A stretch of DNA of 40,877 nucleotides from Gamarada debralockiae (taxonomy: Eukaryota > Ascomycota > Leotiomycetes > Helotiales > Hyphodiscaceae). Position 1 is the first letter of the stretch. Every line of letters begins with the position of its first letter. Shown here one piece after another: positions 21,950 to 30,645 of this stretch. The stretch spans positions 1 to 40,877 of the forward strand of contig NXFV01001693.1 in the NCBI GenBank assembly GCA_002803225.1, read 5' to 3'. The position numbers and the translations under genes were made by a program. The notes beneath the pieces were generated by a model. The model searched no databases, had not been told where the DNA came from, and saw only the letters and a program-made list of their open reading frames with translations.

Positions 21950-23163
21950 ATGTTTGGGTTTAACACATTCGTGAGGCTCTTATCGTAAGCATACCCCGCC
22001 ATTTGCTTAAGTTCTTGGAAGAAGCTGACAGAACAAACAGCTCTATTCCGACTTTCGTCTTCCCCGTCTTTGCATCCTACAAAGCTCTCAAAACTTCCGA
22101 TCCTGCGCTCCTAGCACCATGGCTTATGTACTGGGTTGTGCTGGCATGCGCATTGCTCTTTGAGTCTTGGGCTGGATTTATCCTCAACAGGTATGCATAT
22201 CCATCTGTTGATCGTGTGCGAAGCTCTGCTGACACTTATGACATTTCTAGTATCCCATTTTACACCTCGTTTAGACTTTTCTTTCTCCTCTACCTCATCC
22301 TACCACAAACCCAAGGCGCCCGTGTCCTCTACCAAGAACATGTCGAGCCCTTCCTCCACAAGAACGAACTCGCGATCGACGAATTCATATCCTCCACACA
22401 TGACCGCGCAAAAGAAGCCGGCATCGAATATCTCAAGCAAGCCATCGAGCTCATCAAGCAACACCTTCTCGGTCTCCCCCCTAAAGAGCCAACACCCCCT
22501 CCCACCCCTTCGAACCTCACATATACACAAAGCCTAATCGCACGCTTCAACCTCCCATCTGCAAGACCCGCTTTCCCCGCGAACCCAGTCAGTGGCGCAA
22601 CAGCAGAGAACTTCTACTCCCTCCTTGCCTCGGCAGTGAACGCTGCTACTTCCTACAACCCCTCCGCGGGGCCTTCCAACCAAGCTACCCGCGACCTCTC
22701 GAATTCCGGAACTTTGATCCCACCAACCGTTCAAGGAGAGGAACGACTCACATTCATAGCCGCCCAGCGCGAACGTCTCTCCATCCTCCTCTCTGCTCTC
22801 GATAAAGAGGCCAACACTCTGCAAGGCAAGACCATCAAGCCTTCCACGCCGCGTAGCATGGCAAATATGTTCTTTGACGGCAGCACAAGCAGTGAGGAGG
22901 AGGTTGCTGAGAGACCAAAGAGTGCGATGTCTGGATTGAGTACAAGGAAGAGCGAAGTTGATTTCGAGAAGATTGATGCGGAGAGTGGGACTGAGGAAGT
23001 GGAGAATGGAAGACGGCAGACGAAGGGGGCTCAGAGTGGAAGTGGAAGCTGGCTGCCGTGGAGCTGGGGTATGAAGGCTGAGACGAGTGATGCGAGTGTC
23101 GATACTGTTATTGCTGGTGCTGCGGGTGAAGACAAGGGCAAGAGCTCGGCTGTCGATACTTAG
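21950..23163 (+). CDS. REEP/Yop1-like (TB2/DP1/HVA22) ER-shaping protein with long C-terminal tail
   Basis: Three exons: 21950-21984, 22041-22190 and 22251-23163; 365 aa. Introns of 56 and 60 bp have GTAAGC and GTATGC donors and CTGAC branch points. The TB2/DP1/HVA22 domain covers about residues 15-110: FPVFASYKALKTSDPALLAPWLMYWVV, FESWAGFI, then IPFYTSFRLFFLLYLILPQTQGARVLYQEHVEPFL, and the following EFISSTHDRAKEAGIEYL amphipathic helix. Such proteins form hairpins in the ER membrane and promote tubule curvature. The tail after about residue 140 is Pro/Ser-rich, with a Trp-rich SWLPWSWGM motif near the end. It is twice the length of Yop1 (about 170-180 aa), so this is the longer fungal REEP paralogue. 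Intron 2 is a multiple of three without a stop. Confidence 0.93.
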
Positions 23164-23998
23164 TCGCACATGACGATACACCCCTTAGAGTGGGCTTGAT
23201 TCGGTTTTTGGAGTTTCTACGGTTTGGTGGACGCTGGGGATAGACTGTTGTCTCACGGCTTTGGGTTAAGGACCTTCTGGATAGGAGGACCATACTGTCT
23301 TTACATGGCGCTGGACGGATGGTTCGGCGATACCACAATCATTCTGGCAAGGCTCAATGAACATACTCATAAAATTCAGTACTTTTCAATGGCCCTGCAA
23401 CACAAGTGACGTGTAGAGGCTCTAATCGTTGGACTCTACTTTCGAAGTCTACTCTACGTATGGTGCCTTCAGAGTCCAGAACTATTTCCTCGGTTTCCAG
23501 TCTTTCACCTCTTTTGAGCGACTTTTACATATGCTTTACCGCCTTGCATGTCTCCATGTGTGTAGCACCTAAAGACATCCGAGCTCCCATGAAGCCGACA
23601 AAAAAGAAGAAAGAATAGCCGGTAAAGAAACAAAGCACCAAAAAGTAGTCGTTGTTCCGCAGTTAACTTCAAGATGAATGACGAAGCTACTCACTGGGGT
23701 TCTCCTGAATCGCTGCTGTAGCGTAGCCTGAGTTTTGCCGTTATAGCGATCCTGATTTTCGAAGCTGTATCCAAGTGGGTGGGTTTCCGAGTTTTCGTCG
23801 CTGTGGCGAAGGATTGACATGTTGCTGTAACCGTGACCTAAAGTTGTGCTGCTGTAGCGGGTTTCGATCGTTTCTTACTGCTGTAGCTGAAATGATCAAG
23901 CTGATTTTTCGAACTCTCTCGTACTACGAGAGGTTCCTGATTTGTTTCAGTTTACTTTTAGGAGGGCGAGGGCTTGACTACGGGACGTGTCTGTTTGG
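23164..23998. other. Spacer with a degenerate minisatellite-like stretch
   Basis: No gene supported. The interval begins with the REEP-like 3' UTR. From about 23710 to 23890 the motif (T)GCTGTAGCG recurs in variants every 25-35 bp. Frames at 23224-23820 show no motif. Confidence 0.45.
23710..23890. repeat. Degenerate short repeats with GCTGTAGCG core
   Basis: Variants of the core occur near 23713, 23739, 23763, 23800, 23823, 23850 and 23878 (GCTGTAGCG, TTATAGCG, GCTGTATCC, GCTGTGGCG, GCTGTAACC), often followed by a CCTGA or TTTCGA element. This looks like an old minisatellite or transposon edge. Confidence 0.45.
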
Positions 23999-24083
23999 AA
24001 ATTTGCTTAAGGTGAAATACATAGGAGAAAGTGAAGAGGTGTGCACGTGATGAGAAGGGCTACTGTCGCTTATTTCAGGGGAA
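23999..24083. repeat. Direct repeat copy A
   Basis: Shares TTGCTTAA(A/G)GT(A/G)AAATA(C/T)ATAG, AGTGAAGA, CACGTGATGAG and TCGCTTATTTCAGGGG, in order and similar spacing, with copy B at 24904-24991. Confidence 0.65.
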
Positions 24084-24445
24084 GCAGAGATCGGCGCACA
24101 GTACGAATGACTTGAGGAATACCGGTTTAATTGGATTATGAGACTCAAAATAATCAGAGAGTACAAAAGATTCGCAACGAAGGGAGAGGGCTTCTGGTCA
24201 ATTGTCTTTCAACTGCAGTGAGCGATAGAGAGGTAAGGAGGATTTTCATTCCTGAAAGGGAAGTTTCCAGAAGGCAAATTGTTCGTTGTATCTGAGTGTA
24301 TCTAAGCGATTGGGATGTTGTAGACCGTTAATGCGGTAGACATTTTCAAGCGCCCCCCGGGGGGGGAGGTTCCAAGAATCCTTTTCCTTGGTCTCTTAAT
24401 TGATTTGAACGCAGTCGACAAAAATTCAGAAAAGAAGTTGATTTT
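24084..24445. other. AT-rich spacer between repeat copies
   Basis: No gene. Contains an abrupt G/C run (GCCCCCCGGGGGGGG, about 24353-24367) in AT-rich sequence. Nothing else recognised. Confidence 0.4.
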
Positions 24446-24891
24446 AGCTCTGTGGTCAAGCTCTCGCATTGGAAAGTGGGGAGTACTCACTGTTGGGTGT
24501 TGACTTATGGGGATTACAATCTATTTGACCTGTTTGTCGACCTGATATCCGACGGTATTGCAATGCCGAGGATTAACCTGCTTGGAATGTCCCAGCATAG
24601 GATTTCCGTGAATTCAAGAACCTGGGTTCGGTGTTGTGCCAAAGTAACCTGTTGATCTGTTAGTGAAGAAATGATTTCGGTGTTGTGTTGAACTAACCTA
24701 TTGACCTGATGTCCTGCCGTATTGTAATACCGAGGATTGACCTGATCTCGGTGTCGTACCGAAATAACTTGAGGATACGCCGTTGTTGGCGAATTGACCT
24801 GATTTATATCTGCCGCAAAGGGGTTGATAGAATCCGATTTGATGTTAGTTAGGCGCTCAGATTTTGTCCTTGAGAGCTTGACCACAGAGCT
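24446..24891. mobile_element. 446-bp inverted-repeat element, possible MITE
   Basis: Perfect 20-bp inverted repeats at 24446-24465 (AGCTCTGTGGTCAAGCTCTC) and 24872-24891 (its exact reverse complement) bound a non-coding interior. The interior, about 24530-24780, consists of diverged repeats with short palindromes. Possible TTT target duplications flank it but are not distinctive. No transposase frame is present. A non-autonomous element is the simplest reading, but the family is unknown. Confidence 0.5.
24530..24780. repeat. Degenerate repeats with imperfect palindromes
   Basis: GACCTGATxTCC..CGGTATTGCAATGCCGAGGATT (24539 on) recurs as CCTGATGTCCTGCCGTATTGTAATACCGAGGATT (24705 on). TTCGGTGTTGTG-type units occur near 24628, 24677 and 24748. 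Units are about 50-75 bp and include near-palindromes such as CCGTATTGTAATACCG. Confidence 0.55.
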
Positions 24892-24903
24892 TTTCGTTAG
24901 AGA

Positions 24904-24991
24904 ATATTTGCTTAAAGTAAAATATATAGATTGGAAGTGAAGATCCCCCACGTGATGAGGTTGGGATAATATCGCTTATTTCAGGGGTATC
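24904..24991. repeat. Direct repeat copy B
   Basis: Second copy of the 85-90 bp sequence at 23999-24083. A shorter related stretch with CACGTGATGAAGTTGAGGTTGGGACAAT occurs near 26119. Copy B directly adjoins the inverted-repeat element at 24446-24891. Confidence 0.6.
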
Positions 24992-25297
24992 GAGGTAGGC
25001 TGGGACGAGTAACTCGGTAAGTGAATGCGACTTCATACCACTTCCGAGGGTAAATGTAAGGTGGTTACGTGACTCAAGGACTAATTGTTCAAAAATACCA
25101 TTACTTTAGATGATCAGGGCCTTCCGTGTTCTCAGCTGTATTCGGAATGGAGGGAGTGGTCAGCTATCAGATGTCAGGCCGTACCGTCACATTTAGTCGG
25201 AAATAGATGCAATACACCCTATATTCAATCATCTGATTCTATTTTTGATTCTAGCATCCGAAAATAGCCTTCGGGAATCCCATTCTCTTCCGCCCAA
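24992..25297. other. Spacer without recognised content
   Basis: About 300 bp of AT-rich sequence. No gene, repeat or RNA recognised. Confidence 0.4.
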
Positions 25298-25875
25298 TCA
25301 CGTGAGCCATCCCTGCAGCTTCTTCTTCCAGGTCTTCACGTTCATCTCTGGCGTTTCGTTTGCGATTACGGCGTCGAAATCGGTGTATAGATCAACATCC
25401 TCAAGGGGGCACAGCCACCGTTCACGCCAATAGAAAATCTTTATGGCAGAAGTAAATGCCAAGAAAAATCTGAATTCCAACGTAAGCGGTCAAGAAGGAA
25501 CTGGCATTGAGCTTCCTGGAAAGAAGACATCGAAACCGTTGATGAGCGTCAAGATGATGAAAGTGACCATGGCGATCCCTGCACCGTATGGTGGTAGGAA
25601 GAAATGGTACGAGATGTTCTCTTTACCAAGACCCTGAACGATGGTGTCTTTTCGGAATCGCAAATAGACGATGCAACAGCAGACCCAGGAAATGAAACCC
25701 GAGGTATTGGTGAGGTTGACGAACCAATCAAACACGACTGAGCCAGCAATTAAGATAGACGAGTGGTGAGAAGAGCGATGCAGCAATGACTGCCATGTAT
25801 GGTACTCTTTCTTGGTACATCTTGTGAAATTCTTGGGCGCCTACCCCGCAACGGCGAGCGAGTAGAGAGAACGAG
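25298..25875 (-). pseudogene. C-terminal relic of an amino-acid permease gene
   Basis: Read on the minus strand, permease sequence is present in order but in changing frames: FHKMYQERVPYMAVIAASLFSPLVYLN, then shifted by one base SVVFDWFVNLTNTSGFISWVCCC, YLRFRK, IAMVTFIILTLINGFDVFFPG. A further frame reads SSFLTAYVGIQIFLGIYFCHK, and yet another FYWRERW, PLEDVDLYTDFDAVIANETPE to the stop at 25298. Yeast-type amino-acid permeases (AAT/YAT family) have 12 helices and over 500 residues; only about the last third remains and at least three frameshifts separate the pieces. There is no upstream coding part. It is therefore a truncated, dead copy. Confidence 0.85.
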
Positions 25876-26376
25876 AGGATATATATAAGAAAGAGTTTCC
25901 GGAGGACTAGGCAGACGTGATAACTAAGCTTGAAAATACAGTTTTGATACTTCAGGTGTCTGGATGGTTGGATCCGTAATGGTGGAGTGTTCCTGATTGG
26001 ACAGAGCAATTGGCGACTAATCATCAAACGTAAGTGGGGTACGGCGGCTGCTTATCTGGCTAGGAGACAGAGCGAAATTCAAGATATAAATTTAATAATT
26101 GGGATGAAGTCTGTTGGAACACGTGATGAAGTTGAGGTTGGGACAATTTTCGAACGAAGTTTTGCCCGTCGGAGCCGGCGGCGAAGCTTTTCGGCAAGAC
26201 ACTTGCCCGTCATCGGCTCCCCTTTTTCAATCGTAACTCTCTTCTTCTTGTTTTGTTCTTAGTTCATTTTCGGGAGGAAGGTATACGCACTATCACAAGA
26301 AACCACATTCCCAAGCCTAATACCTTTATGCCACCAAACACGTCCGAACTAAGTCTCCATTCACTCATTCTCTCCT
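25876..26376. other. Spacer between two pseudogenes
   Basis: About 500 bp. Sequence upstream of the permease relic shows no permease coding. A piece near 26093-26150 resembles direct repeats A and B. No gene supported. Confidence 0.4.
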
Positions 26377-26976
26377 CTATTTCCAATCCCAACGAACGCC
26401 CTTCAAACCACCCGCCTAATCCTCAAACCTCTCTACAATGTCGTCTTTGGTCTCAGTCTAACTCAGCATATACGCCATACGTCCTCCAAAAGTACCCCAA
26501 GTCTTGTACTCCGTCCCTTTCCTCCCATGCTCAAGTTCGGCCTCGATTAGTTCCTGCGCCCGTTCAGCCCTCAGCACCCATTCGCCGCAAGGGATCCTGA
26601 CAGTTTTCCACACAATACTCTGGTCTTGTTTTCCCTCTTGTGTAATTCTGCCAATAGAGACAATTTCGTGGTTGCTGTAAGAACTAGAGGTGGGACCATC
26701 ACGCTTCATGCGGGAATGAAACGTAAGAGTCGCGCCAACTTCAAGTTTGTTGGATGGGGAGGGTAGAGAGGTAACTGTGGTAAGGGCAACGAAGGTATTC
26801 CATTTTGGCCAGGTTTCGAAGTCGAGACTTGCATCGAGTACATCTGGTAAGGGTGCATCGATGGCGGTTGTGGTGAAGGCTGTGCAGAGTCTGTTCCTGG
26901 GTAAGTGAGTGTGGGATTGGGGAGACCGCTTCCGATTTGTCGAGGATGATTTCGTAGTTGCTGTTGGAAAAGCCAT
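26377..26976 (-). pseudogene. SRPBCC/START-like (polyketide-cyclase fold) gene with premature stops
   Basis: The frame from ATG 26976 to the stop at 26458 encodes 172 aa with the SRPBCC pattern of small fungal proteins: FTTTAIDAPLPDVLDASLDFETWPKWNTF, VGATLTFHSRM, SIVWKT, EYKTWGTFGGRMAYML. Relatives continue for about 25-30 residues with a terminal amphipathic helix. Here that helix is still visible after the stop (ETKDDIVERFED, AGGLK) but is interrupted by TAG codons at the two positions where Trp would fit. The protein, if made, would lack its closing helix, which normally covers the ligand cavity. I call it a pseudogene; a functional truncated form cannot be excluded. Confidence 0.65.
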
Positions 26977-27154
26977 TTTGTCGTCACTCGCGGGCCGCTC
27001 TCCACGACGTCGCGCTTGTGAGTAGCATTTCTTGATTTGGAAAGCCTGTGCGCAATCCTTTTATTAGCAGTCCGAGAGAGGTCGATGTGCAACAAAGATT
27101 TCAGCATCAAAGGCGGTGTGTCCGCATCCGTAAACTAGCCAGAGAGATTTGTTC

Positions 27155-28165
27155 CTAACCCGGCAGCATTTTCGCCAAGGTATCGAATCGTTGAAAATTC
27201 TGGAATGCTTGATCGAAAGCCAACTTGTCCTCCGCAGCTTGCGATGTTGTAGCTAGCAGCTTGTAGAAATTACTATTCAAAAATGTACTTGGCGACCAAA
27301 TCTCGTCTTTCAAAGGTATAACGTCCTCTTTCTTCCTATTCTAGACGTAGATATTGACTTCAAAGTCCATCTTGGTACCTTCTGACAGCTCGATCTCCAC
27401 TGTCACCTTCTTGCGATCGTAAGGACCTCTGAGGTATTACGTATGCCAAAATACACGATGCCAGTGACGTTGTTCTCTGCATTCTCGCTTGGATAGAGGA
27501 CTTGGAAGTCACGGCCTCGAATTGCGTGGCGATTGTAACCTCGCAAGATTCCAGGCGTCATTAGGCTTGCGATGGTCTCAAGCGTCATGCCCGAGTTCTG
27601 GAGAACACATAAGCTGGAAACATGGAGGATCCACCGGAAAACAGTGGGCAGTAGTCTGCCGAGCTCCAATTTCGATTGAGGATTTGATCTACAGTGAACC
27701 TGTTCGAAATAGCTATTAACAAGGACTTCGGGAGATCGAAAGGCATTTGTTTCATCGAATCCCATTTCTCTCACGCAGTCTGCGAGTGCCGTTGCTCTTC
27801 CTGAGTGCCGAATTCTAAGGCCCTCTCGTCGTTAATGGTCGATTCCTCAACGCGTTTGAACGTTTCACTGTGTGTGAATTCGGATAGAGACCACTTCTTT
27901 TCTTCAAGGGGGAGGACCTCCAGGGAGTTTTTCCACACATAAATGCCTGCTTTCAGTTGCATAATCGTTGAATCTTCGAGAGTGATTTCCACCGCTGCGA
28001 TCCTGAAAGGATCATGTCGATAGTCCGGCGTTGGGATTCATTGAGGCCAAAGATAGTCATACCTTTGACCTCTGCTAATGGTTCAGGAGATAGCAAAAGG
28101 GCAGGCCAGCCTTAGCTACGCATAGCATATCGGGCTATAACCCCGAAGCGTACCAACCGTCATTG
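27155..28165 (-). pseudogene. Decayed protein with two AIG2-like (gamma-glutamylcyclotransferase-type) domains
   Basis: Minus-strand pieces in several frames. First domain: LRGYS, GWPALLLSPEPLAEVKGMTIFGLNESQRRTIDM, then VEITLED, KAGIYVWKNSLEVLPLEEKKWSLSEF. Second domain: VLQNSGMTLETIASLM, PGILRGYNRHAIRGRDF, VTGIVYFGIRNTSEV, then after a small deletion and frameshift YDRKKVTVEIELSEGTKMDFEVNIYV, a TAG replacing the expected Trp (27341-27343), NRKKEDVIPL, IWSPSTFL. The order domain-domain suggests an original tandem AIG2-like protein. The start of the first domain (YGTLM-type motif) is missing. AIG2-like enzymes cleave gamma-glutamyl amines or peptides; no activity is expected here. Confidence 0.75.
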
Positions 28166-28574
28166 CGAAAAATTTTGAGTTAGAAATCGCTCAGCAGAAG
28201 TGAAAATTAGAGCTCAGCGGGTCTCACGGGGTTTCGTTTCTAAAGAATCTCGCTACACAGTAAAAGTTGGAAGTGAAACTTGCAATCTGACCTGAACAGG
28301 AATAATTACTCCGAGAATTACATACTAGACTTCGCAATTGTCCCAAGTGGAACACGTTCTTGCTTCATAAACCGTTGGAAAATAATACCTGGAAACATGT
28401 CTAGCCCGATAAAAAAAAAAAATAGAGCCAGTGAGTTCTCATTTGCCATTCTCGAGGTTGATTTGAACGATTCGACTTGGACGCGAGAGAATCTATTCGC
28501 GACAGCGAGAAGAAATGATTTCGGGAAGTCGATTGGACGACCCGAGAAACGAAGCTTCTTGATAAACTGTGTCA
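28166..28574. other. Spacer and 3' region of the STAND-N/ZZ gene
   Basis: About 410 bp with an A12 run near 28410. Overlapping short frames have no motif. No gene supported. Confidence 0.4.
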
Positions 28575-30169
28575 CTACATCGAAGTGCCTGCGGCGCCTT
28601 TTTTGGTCTCGAATGCACTCCAATAGAGTTTGTTTTCGTCCTGGATAGATGCTGCCGATAAAGCTGTTTTCGAGGAAGCACTGGCATAGAACTTTTTCGA
28701 GACAAGAGCCTCGGTTTGACTGACGGTAATCTTTCCATCATAGAAAATGCGCTTCATCATCCAATGCTCATCGTCTTTGCAGCGAAGGCCATCTCCGGCA
28801 CACGTTTCGCATATATCATAATCATCAAGGTCGCAGATGCTACAATGATAGTGAACATTAGGGATACCCTCGCGGCATCTGTTACATTTCAGGACCAGAA
28901 CTGGATCTTTGTATTCAGGCTTTTTCTGAGCTTCTCTACGTCCAGGCGGCAGATTCTCGGAAAATACTTTCGCAGTCGGAGTGCCAGAACTAAAAGTTCC
29001 TTTGCCATCCAGATCGTTCGCCAGATTTGAAAGATTTGAGTTATATGTATTCCCTGGTAGTTTTCCACGATCATTGATGAGAAGACGTGATGCCTCCGTG
29101 TTTGCAAGAGATTGCAGTTGGGGAATTTGGCGTTCTTGGGCCACTTGGTCCATTTGTGTTAAATTTGGAGGAGTTGAACTCTCCTCCGAGATTGCTCGAA
29201 GTTGGACCTACACTCGTTATTCTCTGTGTTGAATCTCAAGTCAATTGCTACTTACCATCAAGTGTGAATATACAATTTCCTTCGGACACCAGGATGCGGA
29301 AACCAAACTGGCTTTCTCCTTGAGCTGTTTCTGTTGCTTTTCTCCGCTGGCGCGAGCGGTTGCCCGAATGAGTGATTTGATCTCCTTCATCATGTCCTGC
29401 CTCAACTTGGCCGCCTCTTCAGAAATCTTTATCATCTCGTCCCGCGTCCTGATATGCCCTTGACTTGAGTGGTCACTTGATTGAATAATGGTGTTCAAAA
29501 CAACATTGTGCTGAGCGTCTGCTGCCCCGCGATCTCTCATATGAAGTTGTTCCAGTCGCGCAGTTTGGAGGGTAATGGATTCGTGAAATGCGTTGCGATT
29601 CTCGACGATGGCGGTGACAATGGCTTGAGTGCTTTCTTCTAGACTTTCGAAGCTTTTCGCGTTGGCAACGGCAACAAGGTCAACTCGGTCACTCAAAGTG
29701 GATCAGCGACTCGTGTCTTAATAAACTAGCACGAATTTTACCTCAATGCCACAAGAAAGTTCAAATTCAGCTGATCTCGAAAGTTTGCGAGCCTCTTCGA
29801 GATAGCGTCCAGTTCCTCCTTGCTGGACACACTCTTCAGTGCCTGCCTCATGCTCTTCCATTTTGTCTTCTTCCCTTCTATGTTGAGCTTGCCCAGGGCC
29901 TCCAATAGCTCCTGCGCAACTTTATCGCAGCCGATGCATAGTTCTCGAAGAACCTCCTCCTGTGCAGAGGAAGGAGAGACTAGCTGATGTGCGACTTTCG
30001 AATTAAGTGCTCTCAATGACTGCGCTACAGTCTCCGCATCGATATTTTCGGGTAGGGCGACATCTGTGGACTTGTATAGGTGACGAGCCTTGCCCACGAT
30101 CTTGGAGCTGTAATCAACGAACTGTACGATGTTGCCAGCCAGGCCAATGGCCGTCAGGGGGTCGAGCAT
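28575..30169 (-). CDS. STAND/NLR-type N-terminal domain protein with C-terminal ZZ zinc finger
   Basis: Three exons: 30169-29742, 29691-29256 and 29207-28575; 498 aa. Introns of 50 and 48 bp (GTAAAA, GTAAGT donors) have matching phases. Residues 1-145 (DPLTAIGLAGNIVQFVDYSSKIVGKARHLYKS, KWKSMRQALKSV, LANFRDQLNLNFLVAL) match the helical N-terminal domain that precedes NACHT or NB-ARC modules in fungal STAND receptors. Residues 146-290 form a long charged helix region (SFESLEESTQAIVTAI, EEAAKLRQDMMKEIKSL). Near residues 375-420 is a ZZ zinc finger: CNRCREGIPNVHYHC, CDLDDYDICETC, HWMMKR. No P-loop, NACHT or repeat domain lies between them, so this is an adaptor-like architecture. A role in heterokaryon incompatibility or immunity is inference. 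Confidence 0.85.
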
Positions 30170-30645
30170 GGCATCGTCGTCTTATTTTAGGAAGCACTTC
30201 ACGAGAACTCGAGATGGGGATTCTGTCGCAAGCCGCATTGCTCGAGAAGGATGTTGAAGATCATCGAGGAGGGCAAAGGTGTTATGCACCGCCGCGAGGC
30301 TGAGGTCAAGCTCACTAGTACGGGGAACAGGAGGACCACGCACGCAGACCAGGGGCTGCAAATGGTCACGTGCACTTCGTCCTCGAAACTAATTTGTTCT
30401 GCTCTGTCCTGGTACTTCTGAGAGTTTGAATGAATTATACAATAGTAATTCAAAAAGACGTACTATATGGAAATTTGTTCCGGGCATCAAAGCCTTGCTT
30501 TAGTGTCGTCACACTTCCCTCCTTTGCCGTCTCATTTGCCAGGTTTTTGGCGAGACTGAATCTAAGAAATAAAAAAATAAAAAATGAATGCCAAAAATAC
30601 AGACGTCCTTTTATTACCCCGAACCTGATGACTTCCTTCTAAAGA
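30170..30645. other. Spacer and promoter of the STAND-N/ZZ gene
   Basis: About 475 bp between two minus-strand genes. Contains a GTCACGTGCAC E-box near 30365 and an A/T-rich tract (30565-30600) near the 3' end of the glutaminase gene. No coding frame recognised. Confidence 0.45.

Noticed and set aside
22534..23181. 215-codon minus-strand frame opposite the REEP-like gene
   Set aside because: Low-complexity antisense shadow; the plus strand carries the conserved protein with matching introns.
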